A stretch of DNA of 64,000 nt from NCBI RefSeq assembly GCF_001189515.2, contig NZ_CP012069.2:558001-622000 (forward strand), read 5' to 3'. Every line of letters starts with the position of its first letter. Position 1 is the first letter of the stretch. The notes under the pieces are model-generated. The model ran no database searches and was not told the origin of the DNA. It worked only from the letters and a program-made list of their open reading frames with translations. Origin of the DNA: Olsenella sp. oral taxon 807 (lineage in GTDB: Bacteria > Actinomycetota > Coriobacteriia > Coriobacteriales > Atopobiaceae). The position numbers and the translations under genes were made by a program. Shown here one piece after another: positions 52,084 to 61,400 of the stretch.

Positions 52084-53160
52084 ATGTCCAAAGAGAAGAA
52101 GGGCGTTCGCCTGGAGCATATCTCGAAGATCTATCAGGACCCCAAGACCGGCAAGGACTTCTACGCTGTTCGTGACGCTACCATCGACATTGGACCGGGC
52201 GAGTTCGTGACGCTTCTGGGACCCTCCGGTTGCGGGAAGACCACCATCTTGCGTATGGTGGCGGGCTTCGAGAGCCCGGACGAGGGTGAGGTCTACTTGG
52301 GAGGGGAGGCCATCAACACACTCACGCCCAACAAGCGCGACACGGCCATGGTCTTTCAGAGCTACGCCCTGCTGCCACACTACAACATCTTTGACAATGT
52401 CGCCTACGGCCTCAGGCTGCGCAAGATGGACAAGGCGACCATCGAGCAGAAGGTGAGCCACATCTTGGAGCTCGTCGGCCTTGAGGGCATGGAGAGGCGC
52501 ATGACCAACCAGCTTTCGGGGGGACAGCAGCAACGCGTCGCCCTCGCGCGTGCCTTGGTCATCGAGCCTGGCGTCCTGCTCTTCGACGAGCCCCTCTCGA
52601 ACCTGGACGCCAAGTTGCGTGTGGACATGCGCAGTGAGATTCGCCGCATCCAACAGGAGGCTGGCATTACCGCCATCTACGTGACGCACGACCAGTCGGA
52701 GGCCATGGCCCTCTCGGATCGCATCATCGTAATGAAGAGGGGGCTCGTGGACCAGATTGGCAGTCCGAAGGAGGTCTACTACCACCCCCAAGACGAGTTC
52801 GTGGCTGACTTCATCGGTGAGTCCAACTTCCTGCACGGGACCCTTCAGAGCGTGTCTGGTAACTCTGGCGTCGCGCTCATCGAGGGGCAGAGCGTGCCTG
52901 TCGAGGGCGTCAACGGCAGGGCGACCGGTGATGAGGTGACGCTCGTGCTGCGTCCCGAGTCCGCGCATGTCGGTGAGGTGGGCGTGATGCCCTGCGAGGT
53001 CACGCTCTCGCGCTTCATGGGCCACTACCAGGACTACCAGCTGCGCTGCGGAAAGCATCTGGTGAAGGTCACCGAGTTCAATCCTAAGAATAGGCGCAGC
53101 TACGAGGTGGGAGAGCAGGCCTTCCTCTCCTTCGCGCCAGACGACGTCCATGTGCTGTAG
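52084..53160 (+). CDS. ABC transporter ATPase, FbpC/PotA type
   Basis: 358 residues. Walker A GPSGCGKTT, Q-loop VFQSYALLPHYNIFDN, signature LSGGQQQRVALARAL, Walker B VLLFDEPLSNLDAK and switch VTHDQSEAM. A C-terminal TOBE domain (LRPESAHVGEVG) is present. It powers the preceding permease. The ATG at 52084 overlaps the Shine-Dalgarno-bearing end of the permease gene (GAGGAGG); an upstream in-frame ATG lies within that gene and is rejected. Confidence 0.92.
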   Translation: MSKEKKGVRLEHISKIYQDPKTGKDFYAVRDATIDIGPGEFVTLLGPSGCGKTTILRMVAGFESPDEGEVYLGGEAINTLTPNKRDTAMVFQSYALLPHYNIFDNVAYGLRLRKMDKATIEQKVSHILELVGLEGMERRMTNQLSGGQQQRVALARALVIEPGVLLFDEPLSNLDAKLRVDMRSEIRRIQQEAGITAIYVTHDQSEAMALSDRIIVMKRGLVDQIGSPKEVYYHPQDEFVADFIGESNFLHGTLQSVSGNSGVALIEGQSVPVEGVNGRATGDEVTLVLRPESAHVGEVGVMPCEVTLSRFMGHYQDYQLRCGKHLVKVTEFNPKNRRSYEVGEQAFLSFAPDDVHVL

Positions 53161-53200
53161 AGCCATAGTCAAGACCAGCATGAGGAAGGGTGGAGAGTAG

Positions 53201-54253
53201 ATGACAGCGAGAAACGCACGTTTTCTGACCAGGCGCGAGGCAGTGGGAGCGTCGCTCGGCCTTGCCCTATCGCTCGGGCTTGCGGCATGCTCGGGCCAGC
53301 AGGGTACACCCCAATCATCGGGGGGTTCGGCCGACCAGTCGGGTTCTGATGGGAAGGATAAGGCCACCACCATCAAGGTCGCCTCGCTCAAGGGTCCGAC
53401 GTCTATCGGCATCGCCTCGCTCATGGACAAGGCCAACAAGGGCGAGACGCAGAACCACTACGACTTCAAGGTCGCAAGCTCGCCCGACGAGGTTATCCCC
53501 GAGGTTGCCAAGGGTGGCTTTGACATCGCGCTCGTCCCGTCCAACTCGGCGGCCGTCCTCTACAACAAGACCGACGCCGGCGTCTCGGTCATCGACATCA
53601 ACACCCTCGGCGTCCTCTTTGTCGTCACGGCTAATGCCGACATCAGGGAGTTTGCCGACCTATCGGGCCATACCGTCTACCTCTCCGGCAAAGGTGCGAG
53701 TCCCGAGTACACCATGAGGAAGCTGCTCGACAAGGCAGGCATCGCCTCGTCCGTGACGTTGGAGTACAAGAGCGAGCATGCCGAGGTAGTGAGCATGCTC
53801 ATGGGCGACGAGAGCGCGATCGGCATTCTTCCCCAACCCTTCGTGACCGTGGCCACGACCAAGAATGCCAAGCTCAAGGCATCCATCGATCTCACTGAGC
53901 TGTGGGGCAGGCTCAACGATGATGGGTCAAAGCTCGTCCAAGGCGTGACCATCGTGCAGAGGTCCTTCCTCAACGAGCATCCCGACGCCGTCCAAAGCTT
54001 TATCCGGGAGCATGCCGACTCCGTCCAAGCGGCGAACACCGACCCCAAGGCCGTGGCCCCGCTCGTGGTCTCGGCAGGTATCCTCGACAGCGAGGAGGTG
54101 GTCGAGAGAGCCATCCCAGGCTGTCACCTGGTCTGCATCACGGGAGACGAGATGAAGGCCGCCCTGCACGGCTACCTACAGGTGCTCTTTGACGCGGATG
54201 CGGCTTCCGTGGGCGGGGTGTTGCCCGCAGATGACTTCTACCACATAGGCTAG
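53201..54253 (+). CDS. NMT1/SsuA-like ABC substrate-binding lipoprotein
   Basis: 350 residues. TRREAVGASLG and lipobox LAAC (Cys near 31) indicate a lipoprotein with a twin-arginine-like signal. The body belongs to the NMT1/SsuA periplasmic type II group (VASLKGPTSIGIASLMDKA, GGFDIALVPSNSAAVLYNK, HTVYLSGKGASPEYTMRKLL). Known members bind alkanesulfonates, nitrate, thiamine precursors or taurine; the ligand is not evident. GGTGGAGAG precedes the ATG. The permease-ATPase fusion follows at once. Confidence 0.87.
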   Translation: MTARNARFLTRREAVGASLGLALSLGLAACSGQQGTPQSSGGSADQSGSDGKDKATTIKVASLKGPTSIGIASLMDKANKGETQNHYDFKVASSPDEVIPEVAKGGFDIALVPSNSAAVLYNKTDAGVSVIDINTLGVLFVVTANADIREFADLSGHTVYLSGKGASPEYTMRKLLDKAGIASSVTLEYKSEHAEVVSMLMGDESAIGILPQPFVTVATTKNAKLKASIDLTELWGRLNDDGSKLVQGVTIVQRSFLNEHPDAVQSFIREHADSVQAANTDPKAVAPLVVSAGILDSEEVVERAIPGCHLVCITGDEMKAALHGYLQVLFDADAASVGGVLPADDFYHIG

Positions 54254-54255
54254 CC

Positions 54256-55692
54256 TTGGGGCAGAGGGCCAACCCTCCCACGCCTAGGCGTGCACGCGGC
54301 GTACGCAGGCTTGTCGCTGTTGCCATCTGGCTGGCACTGTGGCAACTTGCGAGCCTTGCCATGGGCAGCGAGCTTTTGCTGCCTGGGCCTGTGCGTACGC
54401 TGGTGGCGCTCGGCGGGGTCATCCGTTCCTCGCGCTTTGTGTCGACCGTCGGTATCACGGCGCTCAGGATCACCCTCGGATTTCTGCTCGGCTTTTCCTG
54501 CGCTGTTGTGCTGGGTATTGTCTCTCACGTATCGCGGACTATGCACGAGCTTGTCGCACCCGCCGTATCGACGCTCAAGAGCGTTCCCGTCGTCTGCATC
54601 ATCGTGCTTCTGCTCATCTGGGTGGGAGCTACTTCCGTCTCGTGGATCGTGGTGTTCTTGGCGATCTTTCCCGCCCTCTACTTCTCGGTGGTCGAGGGAC
54701 TCGAAAACGTTGATGCCAAGGTGGCAGGGATGCTCGAGCGCCTTCGCGTGAGCCGTCCAAGACGTCTTTTGGCGCTCGGGTGGCCCGAGGCGCTCCCGTA
54801 CGTACGCGCTGCCTCCAAGAACGCCTGCGGTATGGCGTGGAAGGCAGGTATTGCCGCCGAGGTTGTGGGAACGCCCGCAGGAAGCGTTGGGGAGAGGATC
54901 TACCAGGCCAAGCTCCTGCTTGAGACCAGCGACGTCTTTGCTTGGACTATCATCGTGGTGCTTGCGGCGTTTCTCTGCGAGCGAGCGTTTCTCGCTGTGC
55001 TGGAACTGACAGGACCCCTGTCGCTTCGCGCGAGTGTCATGGGATTGGGGCGACGTCGGACGCGCGACGCAGCTGGTATCCCACAGGACGGACGTATAGA
55101 GCTGGATGACGTGACACTCGGCTACGAGGGCACCGTCGTCGCCGAGCATGTGAGCCTGCAGCTTGGCATGAGGTCACGGGTGCTTCTGGACGATGCCTCG
55201 GGGGCAGGTAAGACGACCCTGCTTCGCACCGTCCTCGGCGAGCTCTCGCCTCTTGGGGGATGCGTGCGGGCCTGCGAGCGGATATCCGCCGTCTGGCAGG
55301 AGGTGCGCCTGATCGAGGGGCTCGACGCCATCGACAACGTGCTCCTTGTCGCGGGGGCTACGATCGATCGCGGCAAGGCTCGGGCCCTTCTGGTTGAGCT
55401 TCTGCCCAAGGGCCTGCTCCACCTGCCTGTCCGGCAGCTCTCGGGAGGCCAGCGACGCCGTGTTGAGCTCGCACGCGCCTTGGCATATCGCTCTGAGGCC
55501 GTGCTCTTGGATGAGCCCTTCGCCTCACTTGACGAGAGCTCCCACAGGCGAGCGGCGGGCTTCGTCCTGAGGCATCTTGGCGGGAGGCCGCTGCTCGTGG
55601 CGTCGCATCTGCCAGAGGACGTAAAGCTGCTCGGTGCCAAGGTGTTCTCGCTGGGTCAACCACACGCCGTGTCGGAGGGCGCCGGGGCTTGA
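54256..55692 (+). CDS. Fused ABC permease-ATPase with altered Walker A
   Basis: 478 residues. The N-terminal part (1-255) is a SsuC/TauC-like permease with about six helices and a degenerate EAA loop (ALGWPEALPYVRAAS). The C-terminal part (about 275-478) is a compact ATPase: signature LSGGQRRRVELARAL, Walker B VLLDEPFASLDE, switch SHLPED. The Walker A reads DASGAGKTT, with Asp313 where the first Gly is normal. A TTG start two bases after the upstream stop is the only start before the first helix, and its ribosome binding site is weak, so expression depends on coupling. Fusion of these two subunits is uncommon. Confidence 0.85.
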   Translation: MGQRANPPTPRRARGVRRLVAVAIWLALWQLASLAMGSELLLPGPVRTLVALGGVIRSSRFVSTVGITALRITLGFLLGFSCAVVLGIVSHVSRTMHELVAPAVSTLKSVPVVCIIVLLLIWVGATSVSWIVVFLAIFPALYFSVVEGLENVDAKVAGMLERLRVSRPRRLLALGWPEALPYVRAASKNACGMAWKAGIAAEVVGTPAGSVGERIYQAKLLLETSDVFAWTIIVVLAAFLCERAFLAVLELTGPLSLRASVMGLGRRRTRDAAGIPQDGRIELDDVTLGYEGTVVAEHVSLQLGMRSRVLLDDASGAGKTTLLRTVLGELSPLGGCVRACERISAVWQEVRLIEGLDAIDNVLLVAGATIDRGKARALLVELLPKGLLHLPVRQLSGGQRRRVELARALAYRSEAVLLDEPFASLDESSHRRAAGFVLRHLGGRPLLVASHLPEDVKLLGAKVFSLGQPHAVSEGAGA

Positions 55693-55788
55693 CGAGGTGC
55701 CCAACCTGAGGTTTTGCCGCCGACAGCAGCCCCCTGTCCATCACTCCTGCTAAAGTGGTTATCATATATTCCGAGCAGAGGAGGTCCC

Positions 55789-56613
55789 GTGTCAGACGCA
55801 GTCGCCCCACCCGCCATCGATACCACACGCCCGCGCGAGCTCAGAGACGCCGTTCTTGGTGAGGCGGTGGGAGATGCGCTTGGCGTGCCCTTTGAGTTTC
55901 GCGAGCGCGATAGCTTCGAGTGCACGGGCATGACTGGCGGAGGCTCCCATGCACAACCGGCGGGCACTTGGTCGGATGACAGCGCGATGATGCTCGCGAC
56001 CTGCGACTCCATCAAGACCTGCGGTCGCGTTGACGTGGATGACATGCGCCTGCGCTTCGAGGCGTGGCTTCGCATGGGATCTTACGCCATCGACGGCGTC
56101 TTCGATGTGGGGTGCACCACCTCGAGCGCACTTCAGGCCGGTCATGGCATGAAGGGGGAGTGGGACAACGGAAACGGCTCGCTCATGCGCATAGCTCCGC
56201 TCGCCTTCTGCGATGCCACCGACGACGAGGTGCGAGACGTCAGCGGCATCACGCATGCTCACCACGTGAGCTACGAGACCTGTGTCGAGTTCGTGCACGT
56301 GCTACGCGAGGCTATCGCCGATCCCGTCGCCCTGCACGCACGTCTTGTCGCCGAGCATGGCGAGACGCCCCGCAGGCGCATTCGCTCGGGCGGTTTCGTG
56401 CGCGACACCTATGAGGCAGCTCTTTGGTGCGTGGGTACGACGCAGAGCTATCGCGACTGCGTCCTTGCCGCCGTGAACCTCGGCGATGACACGGACACGA
56501 CGGCTGCGGTGGCTGGTGCCCTTGCCGGTACGATCTACGGGGCGACCTCTATCCCCGAAGAGTGGTTGGACGTCTTGCGCGGCACAGAGATCATCGAGTC
56601 TTGCCTGTTCTAG
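55789..56613 (+). CDS. ADP-ribosylglycohydrolase
   Basis: 274 residues. GEAVGDALGVPFEFR, GTWSDDSAMML, DNGNGSLMRIAP and LGDDTDTTAAVAGALAG carry the DraG/ARH metal-binding acidic residues. The family removes ADP-ribose from proteins, DNA or metabolites. The GTG at 55789 follows GGAGG by five bases; the frame continues upstream without support. No ADP-ribosyltransferase is nearby, so the substrate is unknown. A -10-like TATCATAT lies about 30 bases upstream. Confidence 0.9.
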   Translation: MSDAVAPPAIDTTRPRELRDAVLGEAVGDALGVPFEFRERDSFECTGMTGGGSHAQPAGTWSDDSAMMLATCDSIKTCGRVDVDDMRLRFEAWLRMGSYAIDGVFDVGCTTSSALQAGHGMKGEWDNGNGSLMRIAPLAFCDATDDEVRDVSGITHAHHVSYETCVEFVHVLREAIADPVALHARLVAEHGETPRRRIRSGGFVRDTYEAALWCVGTTQSYRDCVLAAVNLGDDTDTTAAVAGALAGTIYGATSIPEEWLDVLRGTEIIESCLF

Positions 56614-56776
56614 CGAGTCCAAGACCCCAGCCCCCGTTCCCTTCTTTGTCTATGCCATATATCGAGAAAAAATATCCATTCAAGGCTTTGATGGTTCCTT
56701 CCTGCGTGCATCGGATACCATAGCTGTGAGATGATTGTTATGTCCTTGTTACGCCGCGTCAGGAAGGATGGCTGTC

Positions 56777-57100
56777 ATGGCGATGCTGCACATGAGAAAG
56801 GTTTCGCTCACCGGGGGAGTTCATGTGTTGCCGCTGCGAAACGCCTACTTCCTCGATCTTGCGCGCCGTGTGCGCTTCTGTCCGGCCTGTGGTTCCATCA
56901 CTAAGTGGGAGGGTACGCACTGCGATGACTATGCAGTGGAATCCTGTCCTACCTGCGGGTGGTTCAAGACGCGCAAGGTACCAGAGGGCCTCAGGACGCA
57001 TGGCGTGAGGCTGCTTTCCAGCGAGGTTTCCCGGCATGGCGCGCGTCGGTCCCCTGCCTGTGATGGCATCCTTGAGTTCAGGCGACGCAACATCGCGTAG
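56777..57100 (+). CDS. Small zinc-ribbon protein of unknown function
   Basis: About 107 residues. The centre has two CPxCG knuckles (CPACGSITKW and CPTCGWFKT, about 42-68), forming one zinc ribbon, flanked by a hydrophobic beta segment (GGVHVLPLRNAYFLDL) and a basic C-terminus. ATG 56777 with AGGAAGG nine bases before is preferred over an ATG directly touching it. It is a lone gene between the ADP-ribosylglycohydrolase and a GNAT gene. Zinc-ribbon architecture suggests nucleic acid or protein contacts; nothing more can be said. Confidence 0.6.
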   Translation: MAMLHMRKVSLTGGVHVLPLRNAYFLDLARRVRFCPACGSITKWEGTHCDDYAVESCPTCGWFKTRKVPEGLRTHGVRLLSSEVSRHGARRSPACDGILEFRRRNIA

Positions 57101-57222
57101 TGGGTGTTTGTGGCGCGCGTTTCGAGCTGTTCTTTACATAGAATTCCCCTCTTCAAATATTGGATACCCGTCTTGTCCATCCCTCTGCTAGGCCAATAGC
57201 ACCTATGCCCAAAGGAAGTACC

Positions 57223-57867
57223 ATGCCCTCCGAGCCCTGCCAGATACGTCATCGTCCCTTCAGGGATGGCGATTTCGACGCGGTGACCGATCTTTGCGTC
57301 CGCGCCTGGTATGGGGGTGTCGAGGGCATATACGATCGCATCGTCTTTGGTCGCGTCATGACGGTCGGCGCCTTGCGACGCTCTGGGGTAGCCCGCGTCG
57401 CCGTCACGGACGAGAGGGTCGTGGGTGCCTGCTTCGGGGGCATTTATCCGAACGAGAGGCTCGTGGTAAACGAGGAGTGGGATCAACGCTTCAAGGACAC
57501 CATGGTGGTCGCTCGCAAGCGTGCCAAACTCGGAGGCATCAGGATTGAGGAACGACTGTTCAGCAAGCTGCGCATGTATACAGTTGCGGACGTGTTCATC
57601 TCGCGTGGGTACGCTACCGCGCAGTCCGAGTTCAATCTACTTGTCGTCCACCCGCAGTTCGCGGGGAGGGGCATCGGGAAGAGACTCTTTGACGACGCAC
57701 TCGGCATCTTTGCGAGAGCTGGTGCCCAGGGTTGCTTTGCTGTTGTTGATGATGACTTTGACCTTAACTTTCTTAAGGCTCAGGGCCTCGGCATCATCGA
57801 GATGCGCCATGGCGCATCAGGTGATTCGGGCAAGAGAACCGTCTCGCTCCTTGCACGGCGACTGTGA
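57223..57867 (+). CDS. GNAT-family N-acetyltransferase
   Basis: 214 residues. The GNAT fold spans most of the protein, with the acetyl-CoA loop in VHPQFAGRGIGKRLFDDAL (Q/R-x-x-G-x-G). An insertion of about 50 residues (NEEWDQRFKDTMVVARKRAKLG) separates beta strands. AAAGGA precedes ATG 57223; upstream ATGs at 57160 and 57205 are less well placed. Substrate unknown, with no informative neighbour. Confidence 0.85.
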   Translation: MPSEPCQIRHRPFRDGDFDAVTDLCVRAWYGGVEGIYDRIVFGRVMTVGALRRSGVARVAVTDERVVGACFGGIYPNERLVVNEEWDQRFKDTMVVARKRAKLGGIRIEERLFSKLRMYTVADVFISRGYATAQSEFNLLVVHPQFAGRGIGKRLFDDALGIFARAGAQGCFAVVDDDFDLNFLKAQGLGIIEMRHGASGDSGKRTVSLLARRL

Positions 57868-58032
57868 GGTCGGCGTGTTCGCTCCTGGTCCTGCCCACCG
57901 CAGCTGACCTAACGTCTTTGCCATAGCTTCGCTCGTCGCCTGTTCTCCTTTCCGCCGGGCGCCCTTACAGGCAGCTTGCATGGTCGTTGCGCTATGCTAG
58001 ATGCCCTGTCGGTGAACGAGAGCTACGGTGAT

Positions 58033-59139
58033 ATGCCCATGATGCACATAGATCATGCCATTCTGCACGCCTTCGACTTCGAGGGAGGGTCGGACTATCC
58101 GAGCGAGCGCGAGCTCGATCTGGGTAGTCGCAGCGTGAAGTCATACGTCCAGCGCAGCCTGCGCAAGCTCATCGCGTCTCCAGAGAGTCGCCATGGCGAG
58201 CTCTCGGACCAGAGTTCGTTTGGCGCTGCCCTCAAGGCCTACGTACGGGGGGATTCTGTCAGCTTCATAGAGCTCTCTCAGCAGCTGGCGCGCTTCATGT
58301 GGGAGGAACTCAGACGCTGCGATGACCTTGAGCAGTGTGACCTGCTCGTAGCGGACTTCACGGACACGGGCGACATGGGAAGGCGCGCTGATGGTGCGAG
58401 CAAAGAGCAGGGCGCGACGACTGTGGCCACCGCAACCCCGTCGAGGGACGCCGAGGATCTCTCGGAGCGCTTTCTTGCGGCGGCGCTGTTGCCTCGCAGG
58501 CAGGCCTTCGTGCATGAGCTGGGTCTCGACGATGCGGGTGTTGCCTCCAATGACATCCTGCGCCAAGACTCGACTCTACCCAGTCCCACGCAGAGGATTG
58601 ACTCGTATCTGCTGGTGAATCTTAAGACAGGCAGCGTAGACTTCCATGACAAGGAGCGCAGGCAGGCAGGAAGTGCGCTGCAGCTCATCTCTGATCGCCT
58701 TTTAACCTGCAGCGCACAGGCCTCTACCAGGGAGGTTGTACAGGCGATAGGGCGCATCGTGGAAGAGGTCGCCGATGGGCACGGCATGAGTTCGGCCCAA
58801 GCCGTGGCGCAGGCCAAGCGTGTGGTCACATCGAGCGCCGAGCGGGATGAGCCTCTCTTGCCCTCAGAGGTAGGAAGGCAGGTGTTTACAGAGAGGCCCG
58901 AGCTCGCCGAACGCTACGAACAGGCCGTCCGCGACGAGCAACTGCCCGAGGAGATCCCCGTACGTCGCTCTGCGGCGAACCGGCTTGCCAAGAGCCATAG
59001 GATCAGGACAGACACGGGTATCGAGATCAGCTTTCCGAGCGAGTATGCGGCCGATGACACCTACATCGAGTTCATGGCCGATGCGCAGGGCAGGGTGTCG
59101 ATCCTGATCAAGAATGTGGGCAGCATCGAGAACAGGTAG
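58033..59139 (+). CDS. NdpA/YejK-like 37-kDa nucleoid-associated protein
   Basis: About 368 residues. The N-terminal IDHAILHAFDF and the C-terminal RIRTDTGIEISFPSEYAADD block are signatures of the family. Members associate with the nucleoid in gamma-proteobacteria; Firmicutes and a few Actinobacteria have related proteins of unknown action. A region of about 30 residues near 120-145 is low complexity. The start is uncertain among ATGs at 58033, 58039 and 58042; the family starts near the last of these. Confidence 0.82.
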   Translation: MPMMHIDHAILHAFDFEGGSDYPSERELDLGSRSVKSYVQRSLRKLIASPESRHGELSDQSSFGAALKAYVRGDSVSFIELSQQLARFMWEELRRCDDLEQCDLLVADFTDTGDMGRRADGASKEQGATTVATATPSRDAEDLSERFLAAALLPRRQAFVHELGLDDAGVASNDILRQDSTLPSPTQRIDSYLLVNLKTGSVDFHDKERRQAGSALQLISDRLLTCSAQASTREVVQAIGRIVEEVADGHGMSSAQAVAQAKRVVTSSAERDEPLLPSEVGRQVFTERPELAERYEQAVRDEQLPEEIPVRRSAANRLAKSHRIRTDTGIEISFPSEYAADDTYIEFMADAQGRVSILIKNVGSIENR

Positions 59140-59231
59140 GCCAGAAAGGCCGCGATCGGGTGGGTATGCCCGTAGGGGCGCTCGTCGCGCGCCGGTTGCG
59201 CGCCTCAGGTCCTAAGCGCTCGCCCTCAGGC

Positions 59232-60746
59232 TTATGCCGCAGGTGAGGGATCGATGGCGCGTGCCTGCGCTCTGTGCAGTGCCCTGCTATCGCAGTTGAG
59301 CGTCTTGATGGCCGTCTCGGGCAGATAGACCGAGAGCTTGCCTGCACTCACCTTGAAGACCGCCGTACCGTCATCAGCAATGGACACGTCATCCTCCTCG
59401 CCGATGACGCAGCGCCAGGTCTCGCCGGCATGTTCGTTGCCAACTTCCATCGTGAGCTGTGACTCGCTACGATCGGTGAGGATGGCCGCCACGCCGCTTG
59501 CGTCGTGCTCGGCGTCACCTGCGCGTGTCCAGCCGATGACGTCGGGACTCGAGAGGAAGTCACGCTGCTCGCCGTATGCGAAGCGCCGGCGGATCTCCAT
59601 CAGGAGCGGCAGCTCCGCGACGGCGGGTATGTTGCCCCCGTTAGGCATGCCATAGAGATCGCCGTAGAAGACGCAGGGATAGCCTGCCTCGCGAAGCAGG
59701 ATGCAGGCATAGGCGCTCGGCTTGAACCAAGGCTCGACAAAGGACTGTAGGGCCTGGCCGGGTTGGGTGTCGTGGTTCTCGACGAAGGTCACGGTGTGGG
59801 TTGGGTCGGCGATGACGAGCGTGTTCTCGAAGAGCGTCGAGAGGTCCATGTCGCCGTTTGAGCAGGACGCTTGGTAGAGCTTGTAGTGGAGCGGTACGTC
59901 AAAGAGGCTCATGGGCTTGTCCTCACCAAGATAGGCCGTGAGCTCCTCCACATCGCTTGACCAGTACTCACCGACGGTAAAGAGCTCTTTGCCGCTATCC
60001 TCACGCATCCGGGCAAGCCAATCGCGGTAGAAGTTACGCTCTATGTGCTTCACGGCGTCCAGCCTGTAACCGTCGATGTTGCAGGCCGAGGTATACCACT
60101 GGCCCCAGCGTACGAGCTCGTCGAAGACAGGTTGATAGGTCACGTCCACGTCGTCGCCCATGAGGTAGTCGTAGTTTCCCCGCTCGCGCGTGACATTGGG
60201 GTCCCAGCGCTTGTCGGCGAAGCGAAAGATGGCGTTGCGACCTGTGGCGACGTCGTAGTCGCAGCCGTGAAAGCAGCTGTGGTCCCAGACGAAGTCGGAG
60301 TAGGTGCCGTTGCGCCCCGGGAAGGTGAAGCGCGTCCAGGCGGTGATGGTTTGCTCCTCGGAGCTGTCCTCATTGCGATTGGCGGGGTCGACCTCGACAG
60401 CCTGAACCTGTTCGGACTCGTCCGCGCCCATGCGATGGTTCAAGACGATGTCGGCAAGTACCTGGATACCTGCCTTCTTGAGCGCCCGTATGGCGGCCAG
60501 GTACTCCTTCTTGGTCCCATACTTAGTGGGAACGCTACCTTTTTGGTCAAACTCTCCGAGGTCGTAGGTGTCGTAGACGCCGTATCCCACATCATCCTTA
60601 CCGGCTTGGCCCTTGTAGGCGGGCGGGAGCCAGATACTAGTGATGCCGACGGCCGCAAAGGCCTTGGCGTTCTTACGTAGGCGCTCCCAATGCTTACCGT
60701 CAGCAGGTAGGTGCCAGGAAAATCCCTGAAGCATGGTTCCGTTCAT
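59232..60746 (-). CDS. Cytoplasmic alpha-amylase, GH13
   Basis: 504 residues. Barrel motifs: VLADIVLNHR, GYRLDAVKHI (nucleophile Asp), TVGEYWS (acid Glu) and FVENHDTQPG (third Asp). Close to the AmyS-type (GH13_5) bacterial liquefying amylases, but no signal peptide, so it acts on internal glycogen or imported maltodextrins. AGAGG lies about 12 bases before the ATG. It is 192 bases downstream of the SUF operon end and probably has its own promoter there, though none was clear. Confidence 0.93.
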   Translation of the reverse strand: MNGTMLQGFSWHLPADGKHWERLRKNAKAFAAVGITSIWLPPAYKGQAGKDDVGYGVYDTYDLGEFDQKGSVPTKYGTKKEYLAAIRALKKAGIQVLADIVLNHRMGADESEQVQAVEVDPANRNEDSSEEQTITAWTRFTFPGRNGTYSDFVWDHSCFHGCDYDVATGRNAIFRFADKRWDPNVTRERGNYDYLMGDDVDVTYQPVFDELVRWGQWYTSACNIDGYRLDAVKHIERNFYRDWLARMREDSGKELFTVGEYWSSDVEELTAYLGEDKPMSLFDVPLHYKLYQASCSNGDMDLSTLFENTLVIADPTHTVTFVENHDTQPGQALQSFVEPWFKPSAYACILLREAGYPCVFYGDLYGMPNGGNIPAVAELPLLMEIRRRFAYGEQRDFLSSPDVIGWTRAGDAEHDASGVAAILTDRSESQLTMEVGNEHAGETWRCVIGEEDDVSIADDGTAVFKVSAGKLSVYLPETAIKTLNCDSRALHRAQARAIDPSPAA

Positions 60747-60938
60747 ATGAGTTCACTGCCTCTCATGTGTCATGTTGTGCGAACGTGCTGCAGATGTCGT
60801 GCGATATGGAGGGTCAAGCCCAAAGAGGGTTCATGCCATACAGGCTCGACCCCCCGAACCGGCATGTCGTACACAGGAGTATAGGTCACGAAGATGTGGT
60901 TCTTCCGGAGGGAATGCAAGCGGTCGCAAAGAAGACCA

Positions 60939-61397
60939 CTAGCATAGCCTATGAGCTGAGTTGACTGTCTCTTCGTCTTGTGCCGATGGGTCCTTAGCTA
61001 TGATGTCCGCCAAGGTATGTCCATCAAGGAACTCGGCCGTCACGGCGCTGAGGTCTCGCCATATGTTGACGGTGGGGCAGTTCTCGATCTGGGGGCAGAG
61101 CTCGTCGCTGGTGCAGTCCAGGCAGGCGACTGGGGCGAGCGAGCCCTCAGCGGCCCGCAAGATCATGCCCAGCGTATACTCTTCTGGCTTTCGTGTGAGG
61201 CAATACCCACCGCTCTTGCCACGCCTGCTCTTGACATACCCCGCACGATGCATGAGAGACACAACATGGTCGAGGTACTTGCGCGAGATGCCCTGTCGCT
61301 TGGCGACGTCGCCGAGCGACACCCATCCATCATGGGACGCGAGGTCTCCCATGACACGCAGGGCATAGCGTCCCTTTGTAGAGAACATCCCGCCCAT
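60939..61397 (-). CDS. Rrf2-family regulator with iron-sulfur cysteines
   Basis: 152 residues. Winged helix (VSLGDVAKRQGISRKYLDHV, then YVKSRRGKSGGYCL) followed by Cys92, Cys95, Cys101 and Cys107 in CLDCTSDELCPQIENC, an arrangement that can hold an Fe-S cluster as in IscR (three Cys plus a fourth ligand). It is the last gene of the sufDSU transcript, four bases after sufU, so it probably feeds back on SUF expression. AAGGAGGG precedes the ATG by seven bases. Confidence 0.9.
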   Translation of the reverse strand: MGGMFSTKGRYALRVMGDLASHDGWVSLGDVAKRQGISRKYLDHVVSLMHRAGYVKSRRGKSGGYCLTRKPEEYTLGMILRAAEGSLAPVACLDCTSDELCPQIENCPTVNIWRDLSAVTAEFLDGHTLADIIAKDPSAQDEETVNSAHRLC

Positions 61398-61400
61398 GGT

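Noticed and set aside
53161-53200. TPP riboswitch for the NMT1-type transporter
   Set aside because: The 40-base gap is too short and has no THI-box sequence.
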